From contig CALKJI010000012.1 of assembly GCA_937995655.1 (NCBI GenBank), positions 1 through 40,227 of the forward strand: a DNA stretch of 40,227 nucleotides, written 5' to 3'. Both the position numbers and the translations under genes were made by a program. The DNA is from an uncultured Pseudothermotoga sp. GTDB lineage: Bacteria > Thermotogota > Thermotogae > Thermotogales > DSM-5069. The first letter of the stretch is position 1. Each line of letters begins with the position of its first letter. Below, one piece after another: positions 24,398 through 31,962 of this stretch. Under the pieces are notes generated by a model. The model saw nothing but the letters and a program-made list of their open reading frames with translations, did not search any database and was not told the origin of the DNA.

Positions 24398-24419
24398 AAA
24401 GGGGGTGAAAACCCCCTTT
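24398..24419 (-). promoter_or_regulatory. Hairpin between sugar-binding protein gene and kdd
   Basis: AAAGGGGG and CCCCCTTT form a perfect 8-bp stem with a six-base loop, directly after the binding-protein stop and 19 bases before the kdd start. On the minus strand only TTT follows, so it is a weak terminator or an mRNA-stabilising element that favours the upstream gene. Confidence 0.65.
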
Positions 24420-24421
24420 CA

Positions 24422-25678
24422 TCAGAGTCCTTCTCTTTGAAGTTCTCTTTTGATTTCCTGCTCGGCCCATTTCAATCCTTCATCTATTGTCTTCTTGCCA
24501 AATAGAACGTCGTTCACCATATTTCCAACGATCGTTCTGATCTCAGCCCAAACACCAATCTGTGGATCGAAAACACCGTTAGGCAGTTGCTGAAGTGGAA
24601 CCTCGGCAGCAGGATCCTCTGCTACAAATTTCTTCCAGATTTGAGTTTCCGTCGCACTCTTTCTAACTGGTAGATAACCTGTCTTGGTTGCCCAATAAGC
24701 GGTAATTTCAGGAGAGATCAAAAATTTCATGAATTCCCACGCAGCTTTCTTTTCCTCGTCTTTGGCACCGCTGAACATGATTACATCTGTCCCTGCAAAG
24801 AGAGCATTCCTTGTTTTCCAAACTGGGAGTGGTGCCCAAGTCCAGCCATGTTTGCCAGCTGATGCACTTGCCACATAAGGTTTGCTCGCAACGGTCTCTA
24901 TGAACATAGCAATCTTGCCTTCGCCGAAAGGACCGTCTAAATATCCGCCTTGTACCAGTGCATATTTGTCCTTCAGATCGAGCAAGAACTGTAATGTTTC
25001 TCTAGAAGCTTCACTGTTGATGGTAACATTCCATTTTCCATCGGAACCTCTTTCGAGTATGCTACCACCATTGAGAAACAGGAAAACTTGAAAATGATCG
25101 ACTGTCGAACGATAACCAAAACCATATTGATCAACCTTGCCATCTGAATTGAAATCTTCTGTCATAAGGATCGCAGCTTTCTTTAACTCACCAATCGTTT
25201 CGGGGATTTTTAAGCCTGCTAATGTCAACGCATCTGTGTTCACATAAAGAACGTAAATGCTCTTGTTGAAAGGTAACGCATACACAGTTTTATCCCAAGT
25301 GCAGTTTAGCCTCATAGGTTCCCATATGTCAAGCCATTCACTGGATGTGAAACCAATCTTTGGATCAGTAATGAATTTGTTTAAGGGCTCAACGATGCCA
25401 GAATATATCAGTTTAGCAGTCCAGTTCGAATAAGCCTGCGAAATCGTTGGAAGGCCCCCGGCTTGAGCTGCAGCAAGCAATTTTTGTTGCAAAGTGCCGT
25501 AGTTTCCGATGTAGATTGCCTCAACTTCAATGTCAGGATGTTGCTGGTTGAAGAAATTGACTATCTCTTGTAATGTCTGTCCATGTCCACCACCCATAGC
25601 GTGCCAAAAAGTTACCTTGACTTTTGCAAAACTTAGAACAGCAGCAGCTAACAATACAACTAAAATAAATTTCCTCAT
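24422..25678 (-). CDS. Sugar ABC transporter substrate-binding protein, family 1 (MalE/UgpB type)
   Basis: Extracellular binding protein for a carbohydrate, 418 aa with a Sec signal peptide (MRKFILVVLLAAAVLSFA) and no lipobox. Family markers are 'VKVTFWHAMGGGHGQTLQEI', 'FNQQHPDIEVEAIYIGNYGT', 'PFNKSIYVLYVNTDALTLAG', 'GEGKIAMFIETVASKPYV' and 'KKAAWEFMKFLISPEITAYW' with 'ATKTGYLPVRKSA'. These resemble glycerol-phosphate/oligosaccharide binders. A DFNSDGKVDQYG loop looks like a calcium-binding turn common in this family. No permease or ATPase gene is adjacent, so it must feed a transporter encoded elsewhere. GGGAGGTG lies just before the ATG, 13 bp after coaE. Confidence 0.88.
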   Translation of the reverse strand: MRKFILVVLLAAAVLSFAKVKVTFWHAMGGGHGQTLQEIVNFFNQQHPDIEVEAIYIGNYGTLQQKLLAAAQAGGLPTISQAYSNWTAKLIYSGIVEPLNKFITDPKIGFTSSEWLDIWEPMRLNCTWDKTVYALPFNKSIYVLYVNTDALTLAGLKIPETIGELKKAAILMTEDFNSDGKVDQYGFGYRSTVDHFQVFLFLNGGSILERGSDGKWNVTINSEASRETLQFLLDLKDKYALVQGGYLDGPFGEGKIAMFIETVASKPYVASASAGKHGWTWAPLPVWKTRNALFAGTDVIMFSGAKDEEKKAAWEFMKFLISPEITAYWATKTGYLPVRKSATETQIWKKFVAEDPAAEVPLQQLPNGVFDPQIGVWAEIRTIVGNMVNDVLFGKKTIDEGLKWAEQEIKRELQREGL

Positions 25679-25691
25679 ACCTACACCTCCC

Positions 25692-26273
25692 TTATGAACA
25701 TTGCATCTTTGATTTTATCACTTTGTTGTAAAAGTCTTTTATCTTCTCACGCAGAGAGAAAAGGTCTGAATCATTGACTAAAACGTGATTTGATTTAATC
25801 ATATCTTCCTGAGAAGCGAGTCTTTGATAGATTTCATCTTCACTCAATCCCTTACTCTTGAGTCTCTCTATGATCTTATCCATGGGTGCCGCGACCGTTA
25901 TCACAAAATCACACAATTTATCCAATTTGAGTCTGTGCAAAATGGCGGCATCTATCACTATCAAACCGTTGAGTGAATTAATCTTTTCTTCAATATTCTT
26001 TCTCATTACTGGGTGAACAATCTGTTCCAAGATGGCGAGTTTTTGTGGATTGGAGAAGACTACTGAAGCCAATTTCTTTCGATCGATATCAAAACCGCTG
26101 AAAATCTCTTCACCAAAAACTTCCTTCAGTGAATCTTTTATATCTTGCATTCGAAGAACTTCATGTCCTATGCTGTCAACATCTATTACATGAGCACCAA
26201 ATTCCTCTAGAATCTGGGCAACGGTACTTTTTCCAGATCCAATCTTTCCAGTCAGACCGACAACTAACCTCAA
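25692..26273 (-). CDS. coaE: Dephospho-CoA kinase
   Basis: Phosphorylates the 3'-hydroxyl of dephospho-CoA with ATP, the final step of coenzyme A synthesis, in the cytoplasm. The P-loop is 'GLTGKIGSGKSTVAQILEE' (7-25), followed by 'GAHVIDVDSIGHEVL' (substrate-binding Asp), 'LEQIVHPVMRKNIEE', 'LIVIDAAILHRLKLDKLCDF' and the lid 'RLKSKGLSEDEIYQRLASQ'. Length of 193 aa is normal. The start is TTG 26273, overlapping the preceding stop (TTGA), so it is coupled to the 77-aa gene and pgi. The C-terminal tail 'KSKMQCS' is not conserved. Confidence 0.93.
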   Translation of the reverse strand: MRLVVGLTGKIGSGKSTVAQILEEFGAHVIDVDSIGHEVLRMQDIKDSLKEVFGEEIFSGFDIDRKKLASVVFSNPQKLAILEQIVHPVMRKNIEEKINSLNGLIVIDAAILHRLKLDKLCDFVITVAAPMDKIIERLKSKGLSEDEIYQRLASQEDMIKSNHVLVNDSDLFSLREKIKDFYNKVIKSKMQCS

Positions 26274-26503
26274 TAAAGTCTTTCTCCCTTTTCCTGAAGG
26301 AGAGATTCGAAATTCCTGTATTCTTCAGTCGTCAAAACAATAACGGCTATATCTTCACCAGCTTTTCTGTAGAGTTCAGACATTTTCTTGTTTATATCCT
26401 TCGTATCATTCATAACGACCACGTAGAGATCTTCACCGAATGGACTTTCTTTGAGAAAATAAACCATCGATGGTTGAAATATCTTCAAAATGTGATCTGT
26501 CAA
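26270..26503 (-). CDS. Small conserved-looking protein, possibly nucleotidyltransferase-fold relic
   Basis: A 77-aa protein I cannot name. It is tightly coupled on both sides: TTG 26503 overlaps the pgi stop (TTGA), and its own stop overlaps the coaE start (TTGA), so it is very likely a real gene. The pattern 'VYFLKESPFGEDLYVVVMND' resembles the start of small nucleotidyltransferase (MNT) domains, where FGS-x-DIDLLVV occurs, and 'DIAVIVLTTEEYRNFES' resembles their VDVVVLTEEEF strand. The GS and both metal-binding Asp positions are not conserved, so it would be inactive. Equally it may be an unrelated small regulator. No signal or membrane segment. Confidence 0.6.
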   Translation of the reverse strand: MTDHILKIFQPSMVYFLKESPFGEDLYVVVMNDTKDINKKMSELYRKAGEDIAVIVLTTEEYRNFESLLQEKGERLY

Positions 26504-27855
26504 CCTATCACAACCTTCTTGACTGGTTCAGGAAATTTGAGTACCTCAAAACCTTTTCTACCCATTAAAGAATAGGTTATTCTCTTACCCAGTTCGACTC
26601 CTGGTTGATCATAAGGATTGATCATAAGAAGGTCTCCCATTAAAGCTGTCGTGAATTCATAATACATGAAGAACTGACCTATATCGTATGCGTTTATCGT
26701 TGGGAAAATGATCTTCATACTAGGTCTGCCGTTAGAAGCCAGCGCTCTCTCGGTACCCGTCAGTTCACTCTTTAACAAATCTGCAAGTTTTTTTCCACCA
26801 AGATAGGATATTTCTTCATTCTCGTGAATCGCAGGGATGAGTATATCTCTATCGAATTTTTCGACCTCGAGAAATGTTATGGTCTTATCATCAGGTCCCT
26901 CATTGTACAGTTGAATCTGTGAATGTTGATCTACCACACCTAGTGCCTTTATGGGTGTAAGACCTTCATTCACTACTTGTCCATCTAAAGAATATTTCTT
27001 TCCAAGACTTTCTGCCCACAGTTGTCTGAACCAATCGGCGAGCGAGAACAATCTGTTTGAATATGGCATCATCACGTTGATATTTCTACCTTTTTTCTTG
27101 TGCAAGTAGTGGCACGCAGCCATCATGGCAGCCGCGTTCTTTTCTATATTCAAATCCGCACATCTAAGATAAGCATCTCTTGCACCATCTATCAAAGCCT
27201 TTATGTCTACACCACAAGCCATTGCTGGTAATAGTCCCACAGGAGATAGAACACTGAACCTGCCACCAAGATCTTGAGGAATGTCCAAAGCTGGTATCCT
27301 TTCATTTTTTGCGATCTGTCTCAGTAAACCCTTTCTTGGGTCTGTTGTGAATATGATGTGCTCGGCTGGATTCAGTCCCCTGATCTGAAGCAACCCTCGA
27401 ACCACCTGGTAATGCGCGAGGCATTCGGCAGTTGAACCGGATTTTGATATCACATTGAAAAGGGTTTCACGGGGATCAACCTCATCAAGCACCGCTGCCG
27501 CTTGGTCTGGATCAACGTTCTCAAGGAAAAAAATTCTCAGATATCCACTTCGTTCTTGCTTGGTGAGATAATTCCAATCTGGAGGTGTTAAGGCATTGGC
27601 AAGTGCTACAGCACCTAAACTTGACCCACCTATGCCTATGACAACCAAATTGTTGAAAGACAACACCCATTGTCTTATATCTTCTACAGAATCCATATAA
27701 CTTCTATCAAAAATGACATTCACAAATCCCGGTCTGCTCTTCACAGTTTTTTCAATAGACTTTGTAAGTTGCTCTTTCACAACTGTAAATTCTTCTTCAG
27801 TTATTCCACCTTTTGTATTCGGTTCAAACATAAAACTGAAATCGAACCGGAGCAT
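26500..27855 (-). CDS. pgi: Glucose-6-phosphate isomerase
   Basis: Interconverts glucose-6-phosphate and fructose-6-phosphate in glycolysis and gluconeogenesis. The SIS-type core is clear: 'NLVVIGIGGSSLGAVALANA' (69-88), 'NVISKSGSTAECLAHY' (134-149), the signature 'DLGGRFSVLSPVGLLPAMAC' (195-214) with the catalytic Arg, 'WFRQLWAESLGKKY', and 'GVVDQHSQIQLYNEGPDD' with the catalytic His. The C-terminal 'YDQPGVELGKRITYSLMGRK' is also typical. At 451 aa it is the compact form found in Thermotogae and Firmicutes. It lies 14 bp after apt and is followed by an overlapping 77-aa gene and coaE. Confidence 0.95.
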   Translation of the reverse strand: MLRFDFSFMFEPNTKGGITEEEFTVVKEQLTKSIEKTVKSRPGFVNVIFDRSYMDSVEDIRQWVLSFNNLVVIGIGGSSLGAVALANALTPPDWNYLTKQERSGYLRIFFLENVDPDQAAAVLDEVDPRETLFNVISKSGSTAECLAHYQVVRGLLQIRGLNPAEHIIFTTDPRKGLLRQIAKNERIPALDIPQDLGGRFSVLSPVGLLPAMACGVDIKALIDGARDAYLRCADLNIEKNAAAMMAACHYLHKKKGRNINVMMPYSNRLFSLADWFRQLWAESLGKKYSLDGQVVNEGLTPIKALGVVDQHSQIQLYNEGPDDKTITFLEVEKFDRDILIPAIHENEEISYLGGKKLADLLKSELTGTERALASNGRPSMKIIFPTINAYDIGQFFMYYEFTTALMGDLLMINPYDQPGVELGKRITYSLMGRKGFEVLKFPEPVKKVVIG

Positions 27856-27869
27856 AGTATTACCACCCT

Positions 27870-28382
27870 TCAGTAGGAAATGATTGTTTTAACAGGATAT
27901 TGAGTTAACTTTTTTCTTGGCTCAAGGTACGTCAACTCTATGAGGAAGCACATCCCCACAACATCACCACCAGATCTTTGAACAAGCTTTGCAATCGCGC
28001 TTGCTGTCCCCCCGGTGGCTAAAACATCATCAACAACTATGACCTTTTGTCCTTTTTCGATGGCATCGGAATGCATTTGAAGTTGAGCTGTGCCGTATTC
28101 AAGATCATATTCAATAGAAGTTGTTTCGTAAGGCAATTTTCCAGGCTTTCTAATGGGCACAAAACCTTTTTGAAGCTTATACGCAAGTGCTGCGCCAAAG
28201 ATGAATCCTCTTGCCTCAGGAGAAACTATCAGATCAAAGTCCCAATCAAGAATGGTCTTTGCCATCTCATCAATTGCTGTGTGGAATGCCTTAGGGTTTC
28301 TGAGTAAAGGTGTAACGTCCCTAAAGATGATCCCCTCAATAGGAAAATTTGGAATATCTCTTATAAAATTCCTTAGATCCAT
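27870..28382 (-). CDS. apt: Adenine phosphoribosyltransferase
   Basis: Purine salvage enzyme converting adenine and PRPP to AMP and pyrophosphate. The PRPP-binding motif is '[20 protein letters not shown]' (113-132), preceded by '[20 protein letters not shown]' and '[19 protein letters not shown]', with '[20 protein letters not shown]' forming the flexible loop. Length (170 aa) is normal. It is the first gene behind a good promoter (28419-28447), which should also drive pgi, the 77-aa gene and coaE. Adenine is also released when methylthioadenosine or 5'-deoxyadenosine is split to the sugars that MtnK would use, a loose functional link to the 11-21 kb operon. Confidence 0.95.
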   Translation of the reverse strand: MDLRNFIRDIPNFPIEGIIFRDVTPLLRNPKAFHTAIDEMAKTILDWDFDLIVSPEARGFIFGAALAYKLQKGFVPIRKPGKLPYETTSIEYDLEYGTAQLQMHSDAIEKGQKVIVVDDVLATGGTASAIAKLVQRSGGDVVGMCFLIELTYLEPRKKLTQYPVKTIISY

Positions 28383-28418
28383 TTTTTCACCGTCCTTTTT
28401 AAAAGATCACACAGGTAG

Positions 28419-28447
28419 ATTTTATCAAACAAGAAGGCGATTTTCAA
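28419..28447 (-). promoter_or_regulatory. Sigma-A promoter for apt-pgi-coaE operon
   Basis: TTGAAA (28442-28447) and TAAAAT (28419-28424) on the minus strand are exactly 17 bp apart, about 36 bases before the apt start and just downstream of the rpmB terminator. Confidence 0.8.
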
Positions 28448-28460
28448 CAAATGAGGAGAG

Positions 28461-28487
28461 AAATAAAAAGCGCGGATGGCTCCGCGC
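28461..28487 (-). terminator. Rho-independent terminator after rpmB
   Basis: GCGCGGA and TCCGCGC form a 7-bp GC stem with loop GCCA, followed on the minus strand by TTTTTATTT. It begins one base after the rpmB stop codon and separates rpmB from the apt promoter. Confidence 0.92.
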
Positions 28488-28488
28488 A

Positions 28489-28689
28489 TTATACTGCTGC
28501 TACCTTCCGAACCTTACCTGCCTTTAAGCACTTTGTACAAACCTTCATCGTTTTAACGCTTCCATCTTCTAGAATTACTCTCACCCTTTGAAGATTGGGT
28601 CTGAACATTCTTGGAGTATGTCTGTTTGAATGACTCACATTTTTTCCAGCCACAGGTTCTTTACCGCATATTTCACATCTTCTTGCCAT
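28489..28689 (-). CDS. rpmB: 50S ribosomal protein L28
   Basis: Small basic ribosomal protein of 66 aa. It starts '[20 protein letters not shown]', followed by '[20 protein letters not shown]', and ends '[19 protein letters not shown]'. It has two CxxC pairs (C5/C8 and the pair in VCTKC), so it is the zinc-binding (C+) form. It is a single-gene unit: a strong terminator follows at once, and the upstream gene rnhB ends 57 bp away with AT-rich sequence (for example TGATAATAT) that could hold its promoter. The ribosome site is AAAGGGG. Confidence 0.96.
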   Translation of the reverse strand: MARRCEICGKEPVAGKNVSHSNRHTPRMFRPNLQRVRVILEDGSVKTMKVCTKCLKAGKVRKVAAV

Positions 28690-28746
28690 TTTTCATACCC
28701 CTTTCTGAATCTATCCAAATAATATTATCAGAACCAATAGAGAATT

Positions 28747-29427
28747 TCAAGCTCTTGTGCTTGTTGAAACAATCCTTTCAAGGACGATCTTCAACCTTTT
28801 GGAATCTGAGCTTGAGAAAAGTTGATGAAGATTCTCACGGTTCAGCAGTGACAAAACAGGCATGAAAGTGAGGCGATGGAAGACAGTTGGACCCAATAAT
28901 TTCAGTCTATCGATATGAGATTTTGTCGCGTAACCCTTGTGTTTTGAAAAACCGTAACCCGGATAGACTTTGTCATAGGATTTCATGATCTTATCACGTA
29001 CCACCTTTGCAACGATCGATGCTGCCGCTATAGATGCACTTTTTGTATCTCCCTTGACAACACAAGTACCTTGCATAGAGAGTTTTAAGTATTTTCCATC
29101 AATTAATACGAAACCTTCCTGGTTAAGCATCCTCAATGCTCTGTTCATTGCAAGTTTTGTAGCATTCAAGATATTGTATATATCGATCTCTTCAGCAGAG
29201 GCAAGTCCTATACCAACTTGTGCTATTTCCATTATCTGTTCAAAAAGTCTTTCACGTTGGTTCACCGTGAGTTGTTTGGAATCAAAGACATCCAGTTTAT
29301 CTTTCAACACAACCGCGGCCGCCACGACCGGACCAGCAATGCAACCTCTGCCCGCCTCATCTACGCCTATGATCTTCGCGAAGGTTCTCCTATAGAAATT
29401 GTCAAACTCAAAAAGTTCATCTCTCAT
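28747..29427 (-). CDS. rnhB: Ribonuclease HII
   Basis: Cleaves RNA strands and single ribonucleotides in RNA-DNA hybrids during replication. The active-site motif is 'KIIGVDEAGRGCIAGPVVAA' (18-37, D23/E24), followed by 'FDSKQLTVNQRERLFEQI', 'GFVLIDGKYLKLSM' (third acidic residue), 'GDTKSASIAAASIVAKVVRD' and 'YGFSKHKGYATKSHIDRLKL' with 'LGPTVFHRLTFMPVLSLL'. Length of 226 aa is normal with a short N-terminal extension. The start overlaps the ATP-grasp gene by 11 bp and has no strong ribosome site, so translation probably depends on that upstream gene even though the functions look unrelated. Confidence 0.95.
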   Translation of the reverse strand: MRDELFEFDNFYRRTFAKIIGVDEAGRGCIAGPVVAAAVVLKDKLDVFDSKQLTVNQRERLFEQIMEIAQVGIGLASAEEIDIYNILNATKLAMNRALRMLNQEGFVLIDGKYLKLSMQGTCVVKGDTKSASIAAASIVAKVVRDKIMKSYDKVYPGYGFSKHKGYATKSHIDRLKLLGPTVFHRLTFMPVLSLLNRENLHQLFSSSDSKRLKIVLERIVSTSTRA

Positions 29428-30331
29428 AGTGTCTTATAGCATCATCAAGTATCCTCAGTACCATCTCATCGTAAGAATATCCCGCCGCCTGCGCCATCTT
29501 AATGATATCAGAATAATTTGGTGTTAACATGGGAAGCGAATTGACTTCGAGAAAATATATATGATCGTCTTTCACTCTCAGATCCATTCTGGCATAATTT
29601 CTAAGGCCTAAAACTTTGAATGCTTTCAAAGCATAGCTCTTTATCTTTCTTTCCAATCCTTCGTCAATCTGCGCAGGGCAGATATATCGTGTATGTTCGC
29701 CATATTCATGTTTGACTCTGTAAGAATAGAACCTTTCTAATCCTTCAGGCAAAGTGGAAAAGTCTATTTCCAGAATTGGCAGAACCTTGCCAGCTAAGAT
29801 ACCTACACTGAACTCCCTGCCATCTATAAATTGTTCAACGAGTGCCGCTTGCTTGAATTGTTCGTGTATTTCTTTGACCTTTCTGACCAGTGAATCATAG
29901 TCCCAAACCACCGAATCTGCAGCAAGCCCCTTTGCACTACCTTCAGAGGATGGTTTTACAATAGCCGGATAAAAGTCAATTTGTGGCACTTCTTCTGCCA
30001 GTCCCACACTCACAAAGGAAGCTGTCGGTATACCATAGTATGAAAGAATGATCTTCGTCTTGACTTTATCTATACAGGTAGCGTGTGCTTCTGGGGACGA
30101 ACCAGTGTAGGGTATTTTCAAAATCTCTAATATCGCTGGAACATGAAGTTGTCTTGAAGCAGTTGAAAGATTGAAAACTGCGTCAAATTGAGTTATTCTT
30201 TCAAAAAAGTCATCCTCAAAAGCCAGCAATTGTACTGAATATTTTTTTGATAGCGCCCTGTAAATAGATTGAATCATCAACTCTCTTGAGTCATCAAGGT
30301 TTGATTTATCATAGACTACAGCAACCTTCAA
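29417..30331 (-). CDS. ATP-grasp ligase related to D-alanine-D-alanine ligase
   Basis: ATP-grasp carboxylate-amine ligase with Ddl-like architecture: 'EILKIPYTGSSPEAHATCID' and 'KVKTKIILSYYGIP' (substrate-entry and first ATP-lobe elements), 'PAIVKPSSEGSAKGL' (ATP-binding lysine and loop), 'LVEQFIDGREFSVGIL', 'YARMDLRVKDDHIYFLEVNS' and 'LPMLTPNYSDIIKMAQAAGY' (metal-binding and C-terminal motifs). The Ddl segment before IPYTGS, normally G-x-x-GEDG, is here 'STASRQLHVPAILE', and the N-terminal Gly-rich site with its Glu is also altered, so the substrate is probably not D-Ala plus D-Ala. TTG 30331 gives a TTGA overlap with the B12 gene and sits nine bases after AGGAGG; ATG 30340 would touch the ribosome site. 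Third gene of a tightly coupled trio. Confidence 0.8.
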   Translation of the reverse strand: MKVAVVYDKSNLDDSRELMIQSIYRALSKKYSVQLLAFEDDFFERITQFDAVFNLSTASRQLHVPAILEILKIPYTGSSPEAHATCIDKVKTKIILSYYGIPTASFVSVGLAEEVPQIDFYPAIVKPSSEGSAKGLAADSVVWDYDSLVRKVKEIHEQFKQAALVEQFIDGREFSVGILAGKVLPILEIDFSTLPEGLERFYSYRVKHEYGEHTRYICPAQIDEGLERKIKSYALKAFKVLGLRNYARMDLRVKDDHIYFLEVNSLPMLTPNYSDIIKMAQAAGYSYDEMVLRILDDAIRHYER

Positions 30332-31962
30332 TTTATCCATCCTCCTAAAATACTTTTTAACCTCTTTTTCTCTGGCACAACATTTTCTTCATCATCTACA
30401 GACCTACAGAGACCATCTATGATTTGAGTCTTTATCCTTCCCTTTGCAACGGAAAAACCTTTCAAGGCTGGTGCGTCGAGTATACCGGTTTCGACAGATT
30501 TATACAGGACATGTGGATCTAAGAGATCTTCATCCTTACCACTTTTCAAACCTTTTATCGCTTCTATAATCAATATTGCCTCGTCCTTTATCCTCTCTTT
30601 TTCACTTTTAACCCATTCATCTTTCAGAGGGTCTGGCACGCCTCTAATGGCAAGGTTTATAGCCCTTCTTGACATTTTGACACTTTCTATGATCTCTTTT
30701 GATGTAGCTCTTTTCATCGATTCACAATAAGCTACGACGTGAACAATCTGTGGTTCAATGCACCAACCGTAGAACATGGAAACACTCAGTTGCCCCATGG
30801 CGGCATAAGGATCAGCAGGTACCGACATCAACCCTGTTCTAACCATTCTGTAGACTCTAAAATCTTCATCCTCAAGTGATTCGACTATTTCTTTTTTTGC
30901 CAGCATTTTTGCTATGTCGCCCTTTGGTGAAATCCCAGCTGGTGTCTCAAGCATGAACTGTTGCACGTAGTCCTTTACACCCAAACTCTTCGCAGCAAAG
31001 GCTGCCAAATATGCAGTTGCAACTTCCAGTGCATCGTGGCATACTCTTAAAGCCCATTGATGTGAATCTGTGACTTCAACAGGTACATTGTTTTGAGCGT
31101 TCCATTTGATTGCTTCCATATTCTCCTCTATCGCTTCCAGGAGGGGCCTGGTTGATCTCCTGTCCAAATCGCTGTACCACATGAGAGGTATGGCAGCCCA
31201 GGCATTATTGATCGTTTCTTTTAGAAGTTTTGAAAACTCTACCATGTGCGTTGTACCGGCATAACATCGTACGAGTGGGTAGTTACCTCGCCTTGTGGCT
31301 TGGTACAATTTCACAAAATCTTCACGTGTCCTTATGGGAGCGCCACCGGCACCATCTTGCGAACGATCCATCCTTTCCGGTTCGAAGAAGAATTGTTGAC
31401 AGTTCTGGTCTGGTGCAATTGAGATTATATCTAAGAGCTCTGAATCAGCTAGTTTCTTAATCTCCTCGATGGTTTCTTCAAGTGTCTGCAGACCTATGTG
31501 ATGTCTAATCAATGGGAAGGGCGCCTTGAAATCAACTCTCTCTCTAAGAGTTTGTGGGAATCTTTGAAGATCTTTCTCTTCTCTTGCTTTGCCTCTTAAA
31601 AACATCACTACTTCATCGATTTCTTCAGTTCCGTCGAAAACTTTTTTGATGAAAGAAAATTCCTTTGCCTGCTGGGCTGTTTCTATCGTTCCACCGAATA
31701 TATACGTTTTTGCTGTTAGTTTATGCTCTTTCAACAGATTTTCAAGCTGAAACAAGAGATTCTTCAAAGATTCTGCACCCAATCTATAGCTCATTGCGAC
31801 AACCTCTGGATCGTGCTCTTTTATATGTTCCACCAATTTTTCTATTGTGACAGCGGCACCGGCATAGATGACTTCATAGCCATTTTGCTCTGCCATCTTG
31901 AGAAAATTCAACAAACCAACGTTGTGTACACAACTTCCTATCGAGGCCCCCAAGATTTTCAT
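30328..31962 (-). CDS. B12-binding domain fused to glutamate-mutase-E-like barrel
   Basis: A 544-aa fusion. Residues 1-125 form a cobalamin-binding Rossmann domain: 'GASIGSCVHNVGLLNFL' holds the lower-ligand His (H13) and G16 of DxHxxG but has Cys at the Asp position, 'VVAMSYRLGAESL' matches the SxL motif, and 'TYIFGG' the GG turn. Residues about 145-544 look like the glutamate mutase epsilon subunit (methylaspartate mutase barrel), especially the C-terminal 'VETGILDAPAL' and the helical region before it ('MSRRAINLAIRGVPDPLKDE'). In glutamate mutase the two parts are separate proteins (GlmS, GlmE). A radical carbon-skeleton or amino rearrangement using adenosylcobalamin is therefore likely; the substrate is unknown. 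It overlaps an opine dehydrogenase gene by ATGA and an ATP-grasp gene by TTGA. I rejected lysine 5,6-aminomutase by comparing motifs from memory. Confidence 0.72.
   Translation of the reverse strand: MKILGASIGSCVHNVGLLNFLKMAEQNGYEVIYAGAAVTIEKLVEHIKEHDPEVVAMSYRLGAESLKNLLFQLENLLKEHKLTAKTYIFGGTIETAQQAKEFSFIKKVFDGTEEIDEVVMFLRGKAREEKDLQRFPQTLRERVDFKAPFPLIRHHIGLQTLEETIEEIKKLADSELLDIISIAPDQNCQQFFFEPERMDRSQDGAGGAPIRTREDFVKLYQATRRGNYPLVRCYAGTTHMVEFSKLLKETINNAWAAIPLMWYSDLDRRSTRPLLEAIEENMEAIKWNAQNNVPVEVTDSHQWALRVCHDALEVATAYLAAFAAKSLGVKDYVQQFMLETPAGISPKGDIAKMLAKKEIVESLEDEDFRVYRMVRTGLMSVPADPYAAMGQLSVSMFYGWCIEPQIVHVVAYCESMKRATSKEIIESVKMSRRAINLAIRGVPDPLKDEWVKSEKERIKDEAILIIEAIKGLKSGKDEDLLDPHVLYKSVETGILDAPALKGFSVAKGRIKTQIIDGLCRSVDDEENVVPEKKRLKSILGGWIN

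Noticed and set aside
30328-31962. Lysine 5,6-aminomutase subunit, suggested by kdd in the same window
   Set aside because: The recalled KamD motifs are absent and the C-terminal region resembles the glutamate mutase E subunit instead; kdd is 6 kb away in a different transcription unit.
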